The notes under the pieces: generated by a model
Databases searched by the model: none
What the model saw: only the letters and a program-made list of their open reading frames with translations
What the model was told of the DNA's origin: nothing
Made by a program: the position numbers and the translations under genes
Assembly: GCA_016184145.1 (NCBI GenBank)
Contig: JACPDF010000025.1
Location: 1 to 52,631, forward strand
From: Candidatus Woesearchaeota archaeon
GTDB taxonomy: Archaea; Nanobdellota; Nanobdellia; Woesearchaeales; GW2011-AR4
Reading direction: 5' to 3'
Length of the DNA stretch: 52,631 bases
Part shown: piece after piece, positions 8,436 through 15,557 of the stretch
Numbering within the stretch: position 1 is the stretch's first letter
Layout of the letters: each line of letters starts with the position of its first letter

Positions 8436-9236
8436 TTATTGCTCTAAAAACTGATTAATAATGTTTATTGCGTCTTGGTTATCATCAAAACTTTTTATTA
8501 ATTCTTCTTTGCTTTCTATATAGCCGATATCCTCAAGAAAATCAGTAAAATCAACCTTTTCAGAGTTTTCAAACCTTTTTAGGAACAGCTCGTAAGGATA
8601 GTTTATAGCAGGTCTCAGCATTTTTTTCCTCATCAGGTCAATTATTGTCCTGTTGATCCATTCAGTTATGCAATCAAACTGCACTGCATTTTCAAAAGAA
8701 CCATCGGGAAAGGCTTTTGAAAGGAACTTTACCATGTCATCGTATTTTTCAGGCATCAATGGCATTAACGGGTCCATTGCCCCGCAAGTCCCGAACATAT
8801 TGTGCTTTGTCGGCTCTTGGCTTGTTTTCAGGAAAGGGCCCCTGTTAAAGGGGAACAATCTGCACACATAAGCCCTTTTGGTGTGGTAGATAGAGCATTT
8901 TTTCTCTCTCAGGAAAGGGCATGCATCAGAGTCCATATAATAAGTAACAATTATGGCTTTATTGGAATTTAAATCGAGAATACCCCTGGATGGATTTATT
9001 TTTGCATCGACATTTACTTCTTTTTGCCACTTCATAAACCTTTTTGCTTCCCAGTCCCAAAGAGGGAAAGACATTTTTTCTATCGGTGTTAACTGCACTA
9101 AAGGCAATTTGCCATAGGCCATCTTTTCAATAAACTCCCTGTCCTCGCGCGGCATCATGCCCCTTAGATGGCTGCAGCACGAGCCGCACTGGTTGCACTG
9201 GAAAGTTTTTTCCGGTTGTATGACGTTTAGTTTCAT
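8436..9236 (-). CDS. YkgJ-family cysteine cluster protein
   Basis: A 266-aa protein with the CxxCGxCC motif (CNQCGSCC at 15-22), then CPFLREKKCSIYHTKRAYVC and RLFPFNRG. This spacing defines the YkgJ/Fli-B type Zn- or Fe-S-chelating family (CxxC...C...C...CRxFPF). Biochemical role is unknown; several members are thought to bind Fe-S clusters. The C-terminal 120 residues are helical and without a recognised domain. The gene sits alone, upstream of the NAD(P)HX pair on the same strand with a 32-bp gap, so cotranscription is possible. Confidence 0.8.
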   Translation of the reverse strand: MKLNVIQPEKTFQCNQCGSCCSHLRGMMPREDREFIEKMAYGKLPLVQLTPIEKMSFPLWDWEAKRFMKWQKEVNVDAKINPSRGILDLNSNKAIIVTYYMDSDACPFLREKKCSIYHTKRAYVCRLFPFNRGPFLKTSQEPTKHNMFGTCGAMDPLMPLMPEKYDDMVKFLSKAFPDGSFENAVQFDCITEWINRTIIDLMRKKMLRPAINYPYELFLKRFENSEKVDFTDFLEDIGYIESKEELIKSFDDNQDAINIINQFLEQ

Positions 9237-9289
9237 TATATTCAGTTTAACCTATTTTATCAATAAACATCAAAAATAAAATATGCTGT

Positions 9290-10078
9290 CTATTGCAGCT
9301 TGAAATTTCCCGCGGGCAATGCCCTTATTATCTCATCCAAATCAAGATTTCCGCCAAGCTTATGGCTTATTTTCTTTGCCATCGAGCTTGCTTTTTCATC
9401 TCCTTGCTTTAAAATAACATATTTTTCACAATGCTTTTTTACCGCTTCCAAAGGGCCTGACATTACTGCATTATCTTTTGCCAAGCCAATGGCTAAATTT
9501 GCCTTGTTTTCCATGTAATTTGTCTTGCCATATATCATAAATGCGCCTTTTGTCAGGTATTCCCCTGATTTGGCTTTCCTGCTTACCTGTTCCGGAGCAA
9601 CATAGAAAACATCAGTTGTCTGCAGTCCAAGCTTCCACGCTCTGGAGAAAGTGCATGTTGCATCAGCAGCTTCTTTTATAGTTGTTTTAGGTATTTCCTT
9701 ATTATCTGCTTTAACCACAAAAAAAGGGCTTCCTGCCATGTCCGTATGCAAAACCAGGTCATTTTTTTCAGCGTGCTTTTTAATTATTATTTCGTTTGAT
9801 GCAGCATCCCTGCCGCCTATTACTAAAAAATCATCAGAGCTTATGAACCAACGGAATTTCTCATACCATTCCTTTTTCCTTTCCTTTGCCTTGCTTAGCT
9901 TTTCCTCCTTTTCCTCAGATTTTTCCCTTTTTTCCTCCAGCTCCATTAATTTTTTGATGCTCTTCTGCAAAGCTTCCTCTGCCCCGCTTATCTTCCTTTT
10001 TATCTTCTTGGCCTTCTCATAGTAATCAGAAGCATTCTCTTCTATTGATTTTTTCAAGTCAAGAACTAACCTAGCCAT
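9290..10078 (-). CDS. NFACT-R domain protein (Rqc2/Tae2-like C-terminal half)
   Basis: A 262-aa protein. A coiled coil (about 10-75, rich in K and E) leads into the NFACT-R/DUF814 domain (KFRWFISSDDFLVIGGRDAA, HTDMAGSPFFVVK, SRAWKLGLQTTDVFYVAPEQ). Full archaeal NFACT proteins of ribosome quality control are about 600-700 aa with an NFACT-N domain before this; here only the C-terminal half exists. The ATG at 10078 is 26 bp from the centre of a TATA box (10101-10108), so the short form is a genuine leaderless gene and not a broken end. A separately encoded NFACT-N may exist outside the window. Confidence 0.85.
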   Translation of the reverse strand: MARLVLDLKKSIEENASDYYEKAKKIKRKISGAEEALQKSIKKLMELEEKREKSEEKEEKLSKAKERKKEWYEKFRWFISSDDFLVIGGRDAASNEIIIKKHAEKNDLVLHTDMAGSPFFVVKADNKEIPKTTIKEAADATCTFSRAWKLGLQTTDVFYVAPEQVSRKAKSGEYLTKGAFMIYGKTNYMENKANLAIGLAKDNAVMSGPLEAVKKHCEKYVILKQGDEKASSMAKKISHKLGGNLDLDEIIRALPAGNFKLQ

Positions 10079-10098
10079 AAGCATAGGCTTATGAAATT

Positions 10099-10110
10099 TT
10101 TTTATAAACT
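10099..10110 (-). promoter_or_regulatory. TATA box of the NFACT-R gene
   Basis: TTTATAAA read on the minus strand, centred 26 bp before the ATG at 10078. This spacing implies a leaderless message and decides the start against the ATG at 10084. Confidence 0.6.
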
Positions 10111-10153
10111 TTTCTTTATTAGCCCATCCATGAACATTATAAATGCAAAAACA

Positions 10154-10166
10154 AAAATATATAAAC
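10154..10166 (+). promoter_or_regulatory. TATA box of the Hint-tailed surface protein gene
   Basis: AAAATATATAAAC, centred about 27 bp before the ATG at 10189. It supports that ATG over the TTG three bases upstream. Confidence 0.6.
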
Positions 10167-10188
10167 AGAATAGAGAAGAAGTGCCTTG

Positions 10189-12708
10189 ATGGGAAAGAGA
10201 GGGCAGGGAGGAGAAGCCGTAAAATATATTGTGATTGCAGCTGTGATTATATTTGTGACTCTCTTCGGCTTTGGCGTTGTGCAGAAAGTAAGGGATAAGA
10301 CATGCAATGCAGAGATTGCACAATTCGAGATTAGCTTAAAGAATCTCGACAAGGCAGCCAAATACGGTTCTGTAAAGGAATTTACCGAGCAGGTTCCTTG
10401 CGGTGCAGATGAGATTTATTTTTTTGACTTAAGCAAGGACATAAACCTTGATTTTCTTAACTATCTGCCTTTGCTCAAAGACAGTGTGGAGAGCAAAGCG
10501 GAAAAAAATGTCTTTCTGGTCAAAGATAATGAACTAATGGGCTCTTTTTATGCCGGGAACCTTGACATCGGCTTCCCAAACTATATCTGCTTTTTGCCAA
10601 AATCCGGCAAGATAAACTTCTTTTTAGAGGGAAAAGGCACTGAGGCAGCGGTTTTCCCCGGATGTTTGCAGCCTGAATGCACTTATATTCCTGAAAGCGC
10701 ATCAAATGAGGAAGCAGTTACGGTCCTGCAGGAAGCCAAGGACTATGGGGAAAGTAATAATTGCCCCAATTGCCCTGCTTATTACGAGACTGTGAGCCAG
10801 CATTTCTCCAATTTTGTCCAGACAAGGGAAAATACAGAGGTATTCAGGAAATATGAATATTGCAGGGAAACGGGAAAAACGAATGTGGAAATCACGATAA
10901 GGCCGAAAGGAGATGCAAAATTTAGGAATTTCCGCTATTACGAGTCGATACCAAAGAGCTGCATTGACGACTTGCAAAAATACCTTTCAGAAGTTGAAGG
11001 GGAGGTGTCGATAAAAAATGATCCTTTGATGGTATGGATGCTTGACGACATAAAAACAGAAGGAAAAATCTCTTATGAGCTGAATAAACTGTTGTCAGAT
11101 GAATGCAAAAAAATAATCATGGGTTTGGGAGTTGCAGAAGTCATTGAGGATGGCAGGACAGTGGCTGTTCCTGAGGTACCTATTGTGCAAAGAGAATCTG
11201 TAGAGCAAAATATAGGCCCGGTTATAGAAAATATCCCAGATAAGGCTGTTGGGTTTAATGAGCAGGAGCAGATTGTTATTGCAGATTTGTGGCAGTATGC
11301 GAATGATAAGGAAACAGGAAGCCATGAGCTTGGCTATAGCATAACAAGGCAGACAAATCCAAGCATGGTTGAGTGCTCCATAAAAAAGAATGAAGAATTG
11401 TGGTGCACGACAAAGCAGAATACCGATGGAGTTTCCGATGTTACAATAGAGGTTTTTGACGGTGAATTAACCGATGAGGATACTTTTAGGGTTGCAATTG
11501 ATCCCAGTGTCGTCTGCGGCAATGGCATTATACAGGGAACAGAGCTATGCGATGACAATAATCTGGCTAATAATGACGGCTGCAGCTCATCTTGCAATAT
11601 AGAGGCAGGATGGACATGCACTAATGAGCCAAGCATATGCACAACCGTTCAGTCTGCTGCAGTTTGCGGTGATGGGGTATGCAATACTGTTGGTGGTGAA
11701 AGCTGCTCAACCTGTGCAATAGACTGCGGAACATGCCCAATACTATCTAAATTTGCTACATTGACATGCAGGCAATCAGATGAAGATTGTGATTGGCCTT
11801 TTACAAACCCATGCGAAGGCTACCAAAATAGACAGAAAATAGGAAAATGTATATTCAATATTTTCATTGATGATTACCTATGCTACAATGAATGGAATTC
11901 AAACGGCTGTGCTGAAAACCCTGTATGCCCTGAAGGCTACCAGATTTATTCCAGCCAGAGCTGCTGCACACCGCAAGCATCAACAATCTGCTTTGAAGAT
12001 GATGCTTACTGGCAGGATTCTTGCGGAGAGATGGAAGACAAAAAGGAAGAATGCGGGGCAACTACTGTAACCAGCGACTTAAGGTGCAACAGCGACATAT
12101 TGGAAAGAAAGAAAATAAACCGCGGCTGCAGCGCAGGACAATGCTTCCAGAGCCAGGAATGGATAATGGAGCAGAACTGCGGAGCTTCTGGACAGATATG
12201 CGATGATGCCAGCAAAAGCTGCGTGCAACCCGAGCCTGAACAAGAAGAAGACTCTGGCGGAGATGGCGGTGGAGGAGGTGGAGACGGATTTTGTTTACTT
12301 GAAAATAGCTTAATTTTAATGGGAGACAACCGTCTAAAAAAAATTCAAGACATTAAAGTTAGTGATGTCGTGAAATCATTGGATATTTATAATAACAAAC
12401 TTATAAACACAAAAGTGACAGAAATAATATCTAACCACACAAGAGATCACTATTATTCCATTAATAATGAGTTATTTATTACGAATGATCACCCAGTTTT
12501 AATATTAAAAGATGGTACATTATCTTGGGTTAAAGTAGAAAACTTAAAGATTGGAGATAAAATAAAATCTTCAACTGGTTTTACAATTATAACTGAAATT
12601 GAAAAAATAAAATCACCAGCCACTACCGTTTATTTAGGAACCAAGTCTAAAAATTTTATTGTGGTCGTGGATAAAAATTCCTACATTGTGAATGGAGGAT
12701 ATAAATGA
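10189..12708 (+). CDS. Secreted cysteine-rich protein with class III signal peptide and C-terminal Hint domain
   Basis: An 839-aa protein. It starts MGKRGQGGEAVKY followed by a hydrophobic stretch: a class III (archaellin/pilin-type) signal with processing expected at G5/Q6, so the mature protein is anchored or assembled at the cell surface. Residues about 345-440 look like a cadherin/Ig-type beta domain; about 443-485 form a DUF4215 cysteine-rich repeat (CGNGIIQGTELCDDNN...DGCSSSC); more cysteine-rich segments follow to about 680. After a Gly/Asp linker, Cys702 starts a 138-residue Hint domain: CLLENSLILMGD, block B TNDHPVLI, and the end YIVNGGYK. Hint domains catalyse N-S acyl shift and self-cleavage. 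No extein or toxin follows. The Hint part is clearly more AT-rich than the rest. The A24 peptidase at 15558 is the likely processing enzyme. Confidence 0.85.
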   Translation: MGKRGQGGEAVKYIVIAAVIIFVTLFGFGVVQKVRDKTCNAEIAQFEISLKNLDKAAKYGSVKEFTEQVPCGADEIYFFDLSKDINLDFLNYLPLLKDSVESKAEKNVFLVKDNELMGSFYAGNLDIGFPNYICFLPKSGKINFFLEGKGTEAAVFPGCLQPECTYIPESASNEEAVTVLQEAKDYGESNNCPNCPAYYETVSQHFSNFVQTRENTEVFRKYEYCRETGKTNVEITIRPKGDAKFRNFRYYESIPKSCIDDLQKYLSEVEGEVSIKNDPLMVWMLDDIKTEGKISYELNKLLSDECKKIIMGLGVAEVIEDGRTVAVPEVPIVQRESVEQNIGPVIENIPDKAVGFNEQEQIVIADLWQYANDKETGSHELGYSITRQTNPSMVECSIKKNEELWCTTKQNTDGVSDVTIEVFDGELTDEDTFRVAIDPSVVCGNGIIQGTELCDDNNLANNDGCSSSCNIEAGWTCTNEPSICTTVQSAAVCGDGVCNTVGGESCSTCAIDCGTCPILSKFATLTCRQSDEDCDWPFTNPCEGYQNRQKIGKCIFNIFIDDYLCYNEWNSNGCAENPVCPEGYQIYSSQSCCTPQASTICFEDDAYWQDSCGEMEDKKEECGATTVTSDLRCNSDILERKKINRGCSAGQCFQSQEWIMEQNCGASGQICDDASKSCVQPEPEQEEDSGGDGGGGGGDGFCLLENSLILMGDNRLKKIQDIKVSDVVKSLDIYNNKLINTKVTEIISNHTRDHYYSINNELFITNDHPVLILKDGTLSWVKVENLKIGDKIKSSTGFTIITEIEKIKSPATTVYLGTKSKNFIVVVDKNSYIVNGGYK
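12068..12220 (+). repeat. 153-bp direct repeat, left copy
   Basis: Inside the surface-protein gene, encoding the cysteine-rich segment just before the Gly-rich linker. It matches 13985-14137 with one substitution (12139 A against G). The repeats flank the linker, Hint domain, exported-protein gene and toxin-antitoxin-like pair. Confidence 0.95.
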
Positions 12709-12711
12709 ATA

Positions 12712-13239
12712 TTATTTGCTTATTCTCTCTATATTCAATTTACCAATCCCGCGAGACCAATAAGTTTCAGTTTTGATATAAGTTCCTCCTTTGTTTATTT
12801 TTCCTTCTAATCTAGACCAACCATCTGGGTAGACATCATACTGCCCAAGAATTAAATTACCATCAAGCGTGGCTCGAATAATCTCACTACCCGGAGATTT
12901 GTATTGCGTTCCATCTATTGTCGTTATTTTAACTTTGTTCCCCTCTTGTTCAATTCTAAATCTTGTTTCGCTGTGATATCCTCTATCAGCCCTCCATACA
13001 CCCTTTAAATCATAAGCGACAACTTCTTGGCTAGTTTTAGGTTCTTTATATACAAGAGTGTTTGCCCATTCTTTTTGAGGATAAAAATCTGGTTTTGGAG
13101 TATCACCAGCAGCCACAACAGCAACCAACCCGGCAGCAACAACTGCAACCAACCCAGCAGCCATGGTATTTGCAATGCCTGCTTTATGGTCTGCAACGTA
13201 ATTTTTTACAGCCGAATACATTTCTCCTGGTTTGTACAT
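12712..13239 (-). CDS. Small exported or membrane-anchored beta-rich protein
   Basis: A 175-aa protein of no recognised family. Residues 22-45 are hydrophobic and contain an internal duplication (GLVAVVAA twice, also a near repeat in the DNA), which acts as a signal or anchor segment. Residues 70-175 alternate beta-type segments (FRIEQEGNKVKITTIDG, GNLILGQYDVYPDGWSRLEG), suggesting a small beta barrel. A strong ribosome binding site GGAGGGG lies 7 nt before the ATG and a TATA-like TTTAAATA about 45 bp upstream. It is convergent with the Hint gene, 3 bp from its stop. Location between the 153-bp repeats suggests it arrived with the Hint cassette. Confidence 0.65.
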   Translation of the reverse strand: MYKPGEMYSAVKNYVADHKAGIANTMAAGLVAVVAAGLVAVVAAGDTPKPDFYPQKEWANTLVYKEPKTSQEVVAYDLKGVWRADRGYHSETRFRIEQEGNKVKITTIDGTQYKSPGSEIIRATLDGNLILGQYDVYPDGWSRLEGKINKGGTYIKTETYWSRGIGKLNIERISK

Positions 13240-13340
13240 AGTATTCCCCTCCGATTATTCTTGCAGTATTTACTTTTAGCTACTATTTAAATCTTTTGGT
13301 TTTTTCACTATGGTAGAGTGGTGTAAAACGTAAGGAAAGA

Positions 13341-13354
13341 AAGCTTTATATACA
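13341..13354 (+). promoter_or_regulatory. TATA box of the toxin-antitoxin-like pair
   Basis: CTTTATATACAAAA, centred about 26 bp before the ATG at 13375, so the first gene of the pair is probably leaderless. Confidence 0.55.
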
Positions 13355-13374
13355 AAATTGCTCTTTATTATAAA

Positions 13375-13686
13375 ATGAGCGATGTTTATTTTGAAGTTAA
13401 AAGTTGCTTAGGCAAAAATATTAGAGTTACAAAATCATATTGGCGCAAAATTATTGAAACAAAACATAGAATAATAAAAGGAAAGGAAGATATCGTTAAA
13501 GAAACATTAAAAAGTCCAATTGAGTTGAGAAAAAGCAGAAAGGACCCTAAAGTGGTTTTGCATTACAAGAAGCTGAATGGGAAATATTGTTGTGTGGTAA
13601 CGAAAAGTTTAAATGGAGAAGGGTTTATTATTACTGCATATATCACAGACAGAGTCAAGATAGGCGAAAAATATGAAACCGATTAA
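13375..13686 (+). CDS. Putative RelE/barnase-like (PBECR/DUF4258-type) toxin
   Basis: A 103-aa protein. The pattern SYWRKIIETKHRIIKG...VKETLKSPIELRKSRKDPKVVLHYKK...KYCCVVTKSLNGEGFIITAYITDRVKIGE resembles the small nuclease-like family often found beside DUF2283 proteins: a helix with H/K, then three strands ending in an ITAY motif. It may be an mRNA-cleaving toxin. It overlaps the next gene by 14 bp, as toxin-antitoxin pairs commonly do. The family is from memory of patterns and is not certain. Confidence 0.6.
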   Translation: MSDVYFEVKSCLGKNIRVTKSYWRKIIETKHRIIKGKEDIVKETLKSPIELRKSRKDPKVVLHYKKLNGKYCCVVTKSLNGEGFIITAYITDRVKIGEKYETD

Positions 13687-13894
13687 AATCTTTTTTGATA
13701 AAGCTGGAAACACACTGAATGTATGGTTTGACGACCCTGCAAAAGAATCAATATCAGAAGAAACATCTGAGGAAATAGTTTTAGTTAAAGATAAGGCTGG
13801 AAAAGTTATTGGTTTTGAAGTTCTTAACTATTTATCATCACATGATTTAAAGGAATTGAAGAAATTGCCCGTTGAGACTGAGATTTTAGCTTGA
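13673..13894 (+). CDS. DUF2283-family protein, putative antitoxin
   Basis: A 73-aa protein with the DUF2283 layout: KIFFDKAGNTLNVWFDDP, ETSEEIVLVKDKAGKVIGFEV, then a short helix. Such proteins are recurrent neighbours of small nuclease-like genes. The ATG lies inside the end of the upstream gene, with an overlap of 14 bp, so the two are translated from one message. Antitoxin function is inferred from gene order only. Confidence 0.65.
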   Translation: MKPIKIFFDKAGNTLNVWFDDPAKESISEETSEEIVLVKDKAGKVIGFEVLNYLSSHDLKELKKLPVETEILA

Positions 13895-13914
13895 AAATAT
13901 CTTTTCTTTCTACT

Positions 13915-14137
13915 TACGACAATGACGTCTACTGGTTTGACGGCTGCGGAAAAGAGAAAATAGACGAATGCAATTAGGCTACAATAACCAGCGACTTAAG
14001 GTGCAACAGCGACATATTGGAAAGAAAGAAAATAAACCGCGGCTGCAGCGCAGGGCAATGCTTCCAGAGCCAGGAATGGATAATGGAGCAGAACTGCGGA
14101 GCTTCTGGACAGATATGCGATGATGCCAGCAAAAGCT
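13915..14137 (+). pseudogene. Truncated duplicate of the surface-protein cysteine-rich region
   Basis: The frame reads YDNDVYWFDGCGKEKIDECN, a TAG stop, then ATITSDLRCNSDILERKK and onward, matching DAYWQDSCGEMEDKKEECG and the following sequence of the intact gene. The first part (13915-13984) is diverged while 13985-14137 is 152/153 identical to 12068-12220. So this is the remnant of a paralogous gene end or of an older 3' end of the same gene, partly homogenised or recently duplicated. It has no start codon and ends abruptly at AAAAGCT before the HIT promoter. Confidence 0.8.
13985..14137 (+). repeat. 153-bp direct repeat, right copy
   Basis: Second copy of 12068-12220, one mismatch, offset 1917 bp. 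It lies outside any intact gene. Confidence 0.95.
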
Positions 14138-14165
14138 TATTTCTATCCATCCTTAAAATAACTAA

Positions 14166-14176
14166 ATATTTATAAA
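14166..14176 (+). promoter_or_regulatory. TATA box of the first HIT gene
   Basis: ATTTATAAAAC centred about 27 bp before the ATG at 14199; leaderless transcription expected. Confidence 0.55.
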
Positions 14177-14198
14177 ACCAAGAGTAAAAAAGAGAATC

Positions 14199-14965
14199 AT
14201 GGCAGAACAAGCACAGATGTCAGAAGAGCAGCTCAAGGCTCTGCAGGAAAAGCTGAAAAACATGTCTCCTGAGGAGCTTAAGGAGTTCCAGAAGAAGCAA
14301 TGCATTTTCTGCCAGATAATATCAGGCAATGTGCAGTCAAGAAAAATCTATGAGGATGGGCATGTATTGGCTGTCTTGGATATAAATCCTGCAAATCCGG
14401 GCCATATTCTTGTCATGCCCCGAGAGCATTATATATTCTTGTCATGCCCCGAGAGCATTATTCAATAATGCCGCAGATTCCTCAAGAAGAAGTTGAGCAT
14501 GTTTTTCTTGTTGCAAAGATGCTTTCAAATGCTTCCTTAAGGGCTTTGGAAGTGCAGGGCTCCAATATTATTGCGGCTAACGGCATTGCAGCAGGGCAAA
14601 GAGCGCAGCATTTCATGGTTCATTTGATACCCAGGAAAGAGAATGACAACCTTAACTTTGAAGTGCCTCAAAAAAATATTCCGGAGAAAGAGCTTGAAAA
14701 AATACAGAAAATGCTTTCAGAAAGCCTGGGAAAGAAAATAGAGGAAAGGGAAAGGCCAATGCCGATCTCATTGATTCCAAAGAGAAAGGAAATAATCGAG
14801 GCCGAGTTTGAAGAAAAGCCATGGAGAGAAACAAAGCCAATAAGGAAAAAACAAACAAAAGAGCCTATTAAAAAAGCCAAAAAAGAAGGGGCAAAAAAAC
14901 AACTCAAAAAAGATGAGGGCAATATTGATTTGGATGATATTGCTAAAATGCTGGGTGCAAAATGA
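14199..14965 (+). pseudogene. HIT-family protein gene split by a 29-bp tandem duplication
   Basis: Frame one (14199-14468) gives the N-terminal half with CIFCQIISGNVQSRKIYED and INPANPGHILVMPREHY; frame two (14444-14965) continues MPREHYSIMPQIPQEEVEHV to a basic C-terminal tail. Removing one copy of the duplicated 29 bp restores one frame of about 245 aa that aligns throughout with the next HIT gene. The domain is a nucleotide hydrolase/transferase of the histidine triad superfamily. The triad reads HFMVH, so the middle, normally nucleophilic histidine is Met. Either a recent inactivation, a reversible slippage switch or an assembly error. A restart at the ATG of 14444 could still make the C-terminal part. 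Confidence 0.85.
14404..14461 (+). repeat. Perfect 29-bp tandem duplication
   Basis: Unit one 14404-14432, unit two 14433-14461, identical. Because 29 is not a multiple of three it shifts the HIT reading frame. Confidence 0.95.
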
Positions 14966-15504
14966 TAGCTAAAGAAAGCTGCTTGTTGTGCCAGATTGCA
15001 GCCAATAAGATACCTTCCTACAAGGTTTATGAGGACGAGCTGACTTTGGCTGTTTTGGATGTCAATGGCGCAAATCCGGGGCATTGCTTTGTAATACCAA
15101 AAAACCATTATCCTATAATAGAGCAGGTTCCTGATGAGGAGCTTGGAAACCATTTCATTGTCGCAAATAAAATATCAAGCGCTATTTTTGAAACCTTAAG
15201 GGTGCAGGGAACCAATATCTTTGTCAGGAATGGCGTACCTGCCGGGCAACAGGTGGCCCATTTCATGATTAATGTCATACCAAGGAAAGAAAATGACAAT
15301 GTTAATCTGCAATGGAAGCCTAGGCAGCTTTCCGAGGAGGAAATGTCCACTGTGGAATTGAAGCTCAAGGAGCAGGTAAAAGGCAGGGGAATACAAAAAA
15401 CACAGAAGGCAAAATCAGCAAAATCACAGGAGACGCCAAAGCCAAAGCCGGTAACAGATGATGAAGATGATTATTTCATGAGACAGCTGAGGAGAATACC
15501 TTAG
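14962..15504 (+). CDS. HIT-family protein, second paralogue
   Basis: A 180-aa protein. The zinc-type start CLLCQIAANKIPSYKVYED, then NPGHCFVIPKNHY, IFVRNGVPAGQQVAHF and HFMINVIPRKEND follow the histidine-triad fold, but the triad H-x-H-x-H is H-F-M-I-N: only the first histidine remains, so ordinary nucleotidyl-histidine catalysis is doubtful. The last 50 residues are a basic, proline- and lysine-rich tail ending in an aromatic/arginine stretch. The ATG overlaps the upstream stop by 4 bp (ATGA), so the two HIT genes are one operon. They probably arose by tandem duplication. Confidence 0.85.
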   Translation: MIAKESCLLCQIAANKIPSYKVYEDELTLAVLDVNGANPGHCFVIPKNHYPIIEQVPDEELGNHFIVANKISSAIFETLRVQGTNIFVRNGVPAGQQVAHFMINVIPRKENDNVNLQWKPRQLSEEEMSTVELKLKEQVKGRGIQKTQKAKSAKSQETPKPKPVTDDEDDYFMRQLRRIP

Positions 15505-15557
15505 AAACCAATTAAAAATTCCAATCCCAAATAACAATAAGCCAAAAAAACAAATAA

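Noticed and set aside
12292-12708. A splicing intein in the surface-protein gene
   Set aside because: There is no C-extein: only GGYK follows the terminal Asn, and the penultimate His is missing. A Hint domain with cleavage or transfer is the better reading.
14199-14965. Two independent genes (89 aa and 173 aa) for a split HIT protein
   Set aside because: The two frames join exactly through a perfect 29-bp tandem duplication and align to one paralogue, so one broken gene is the better reading.
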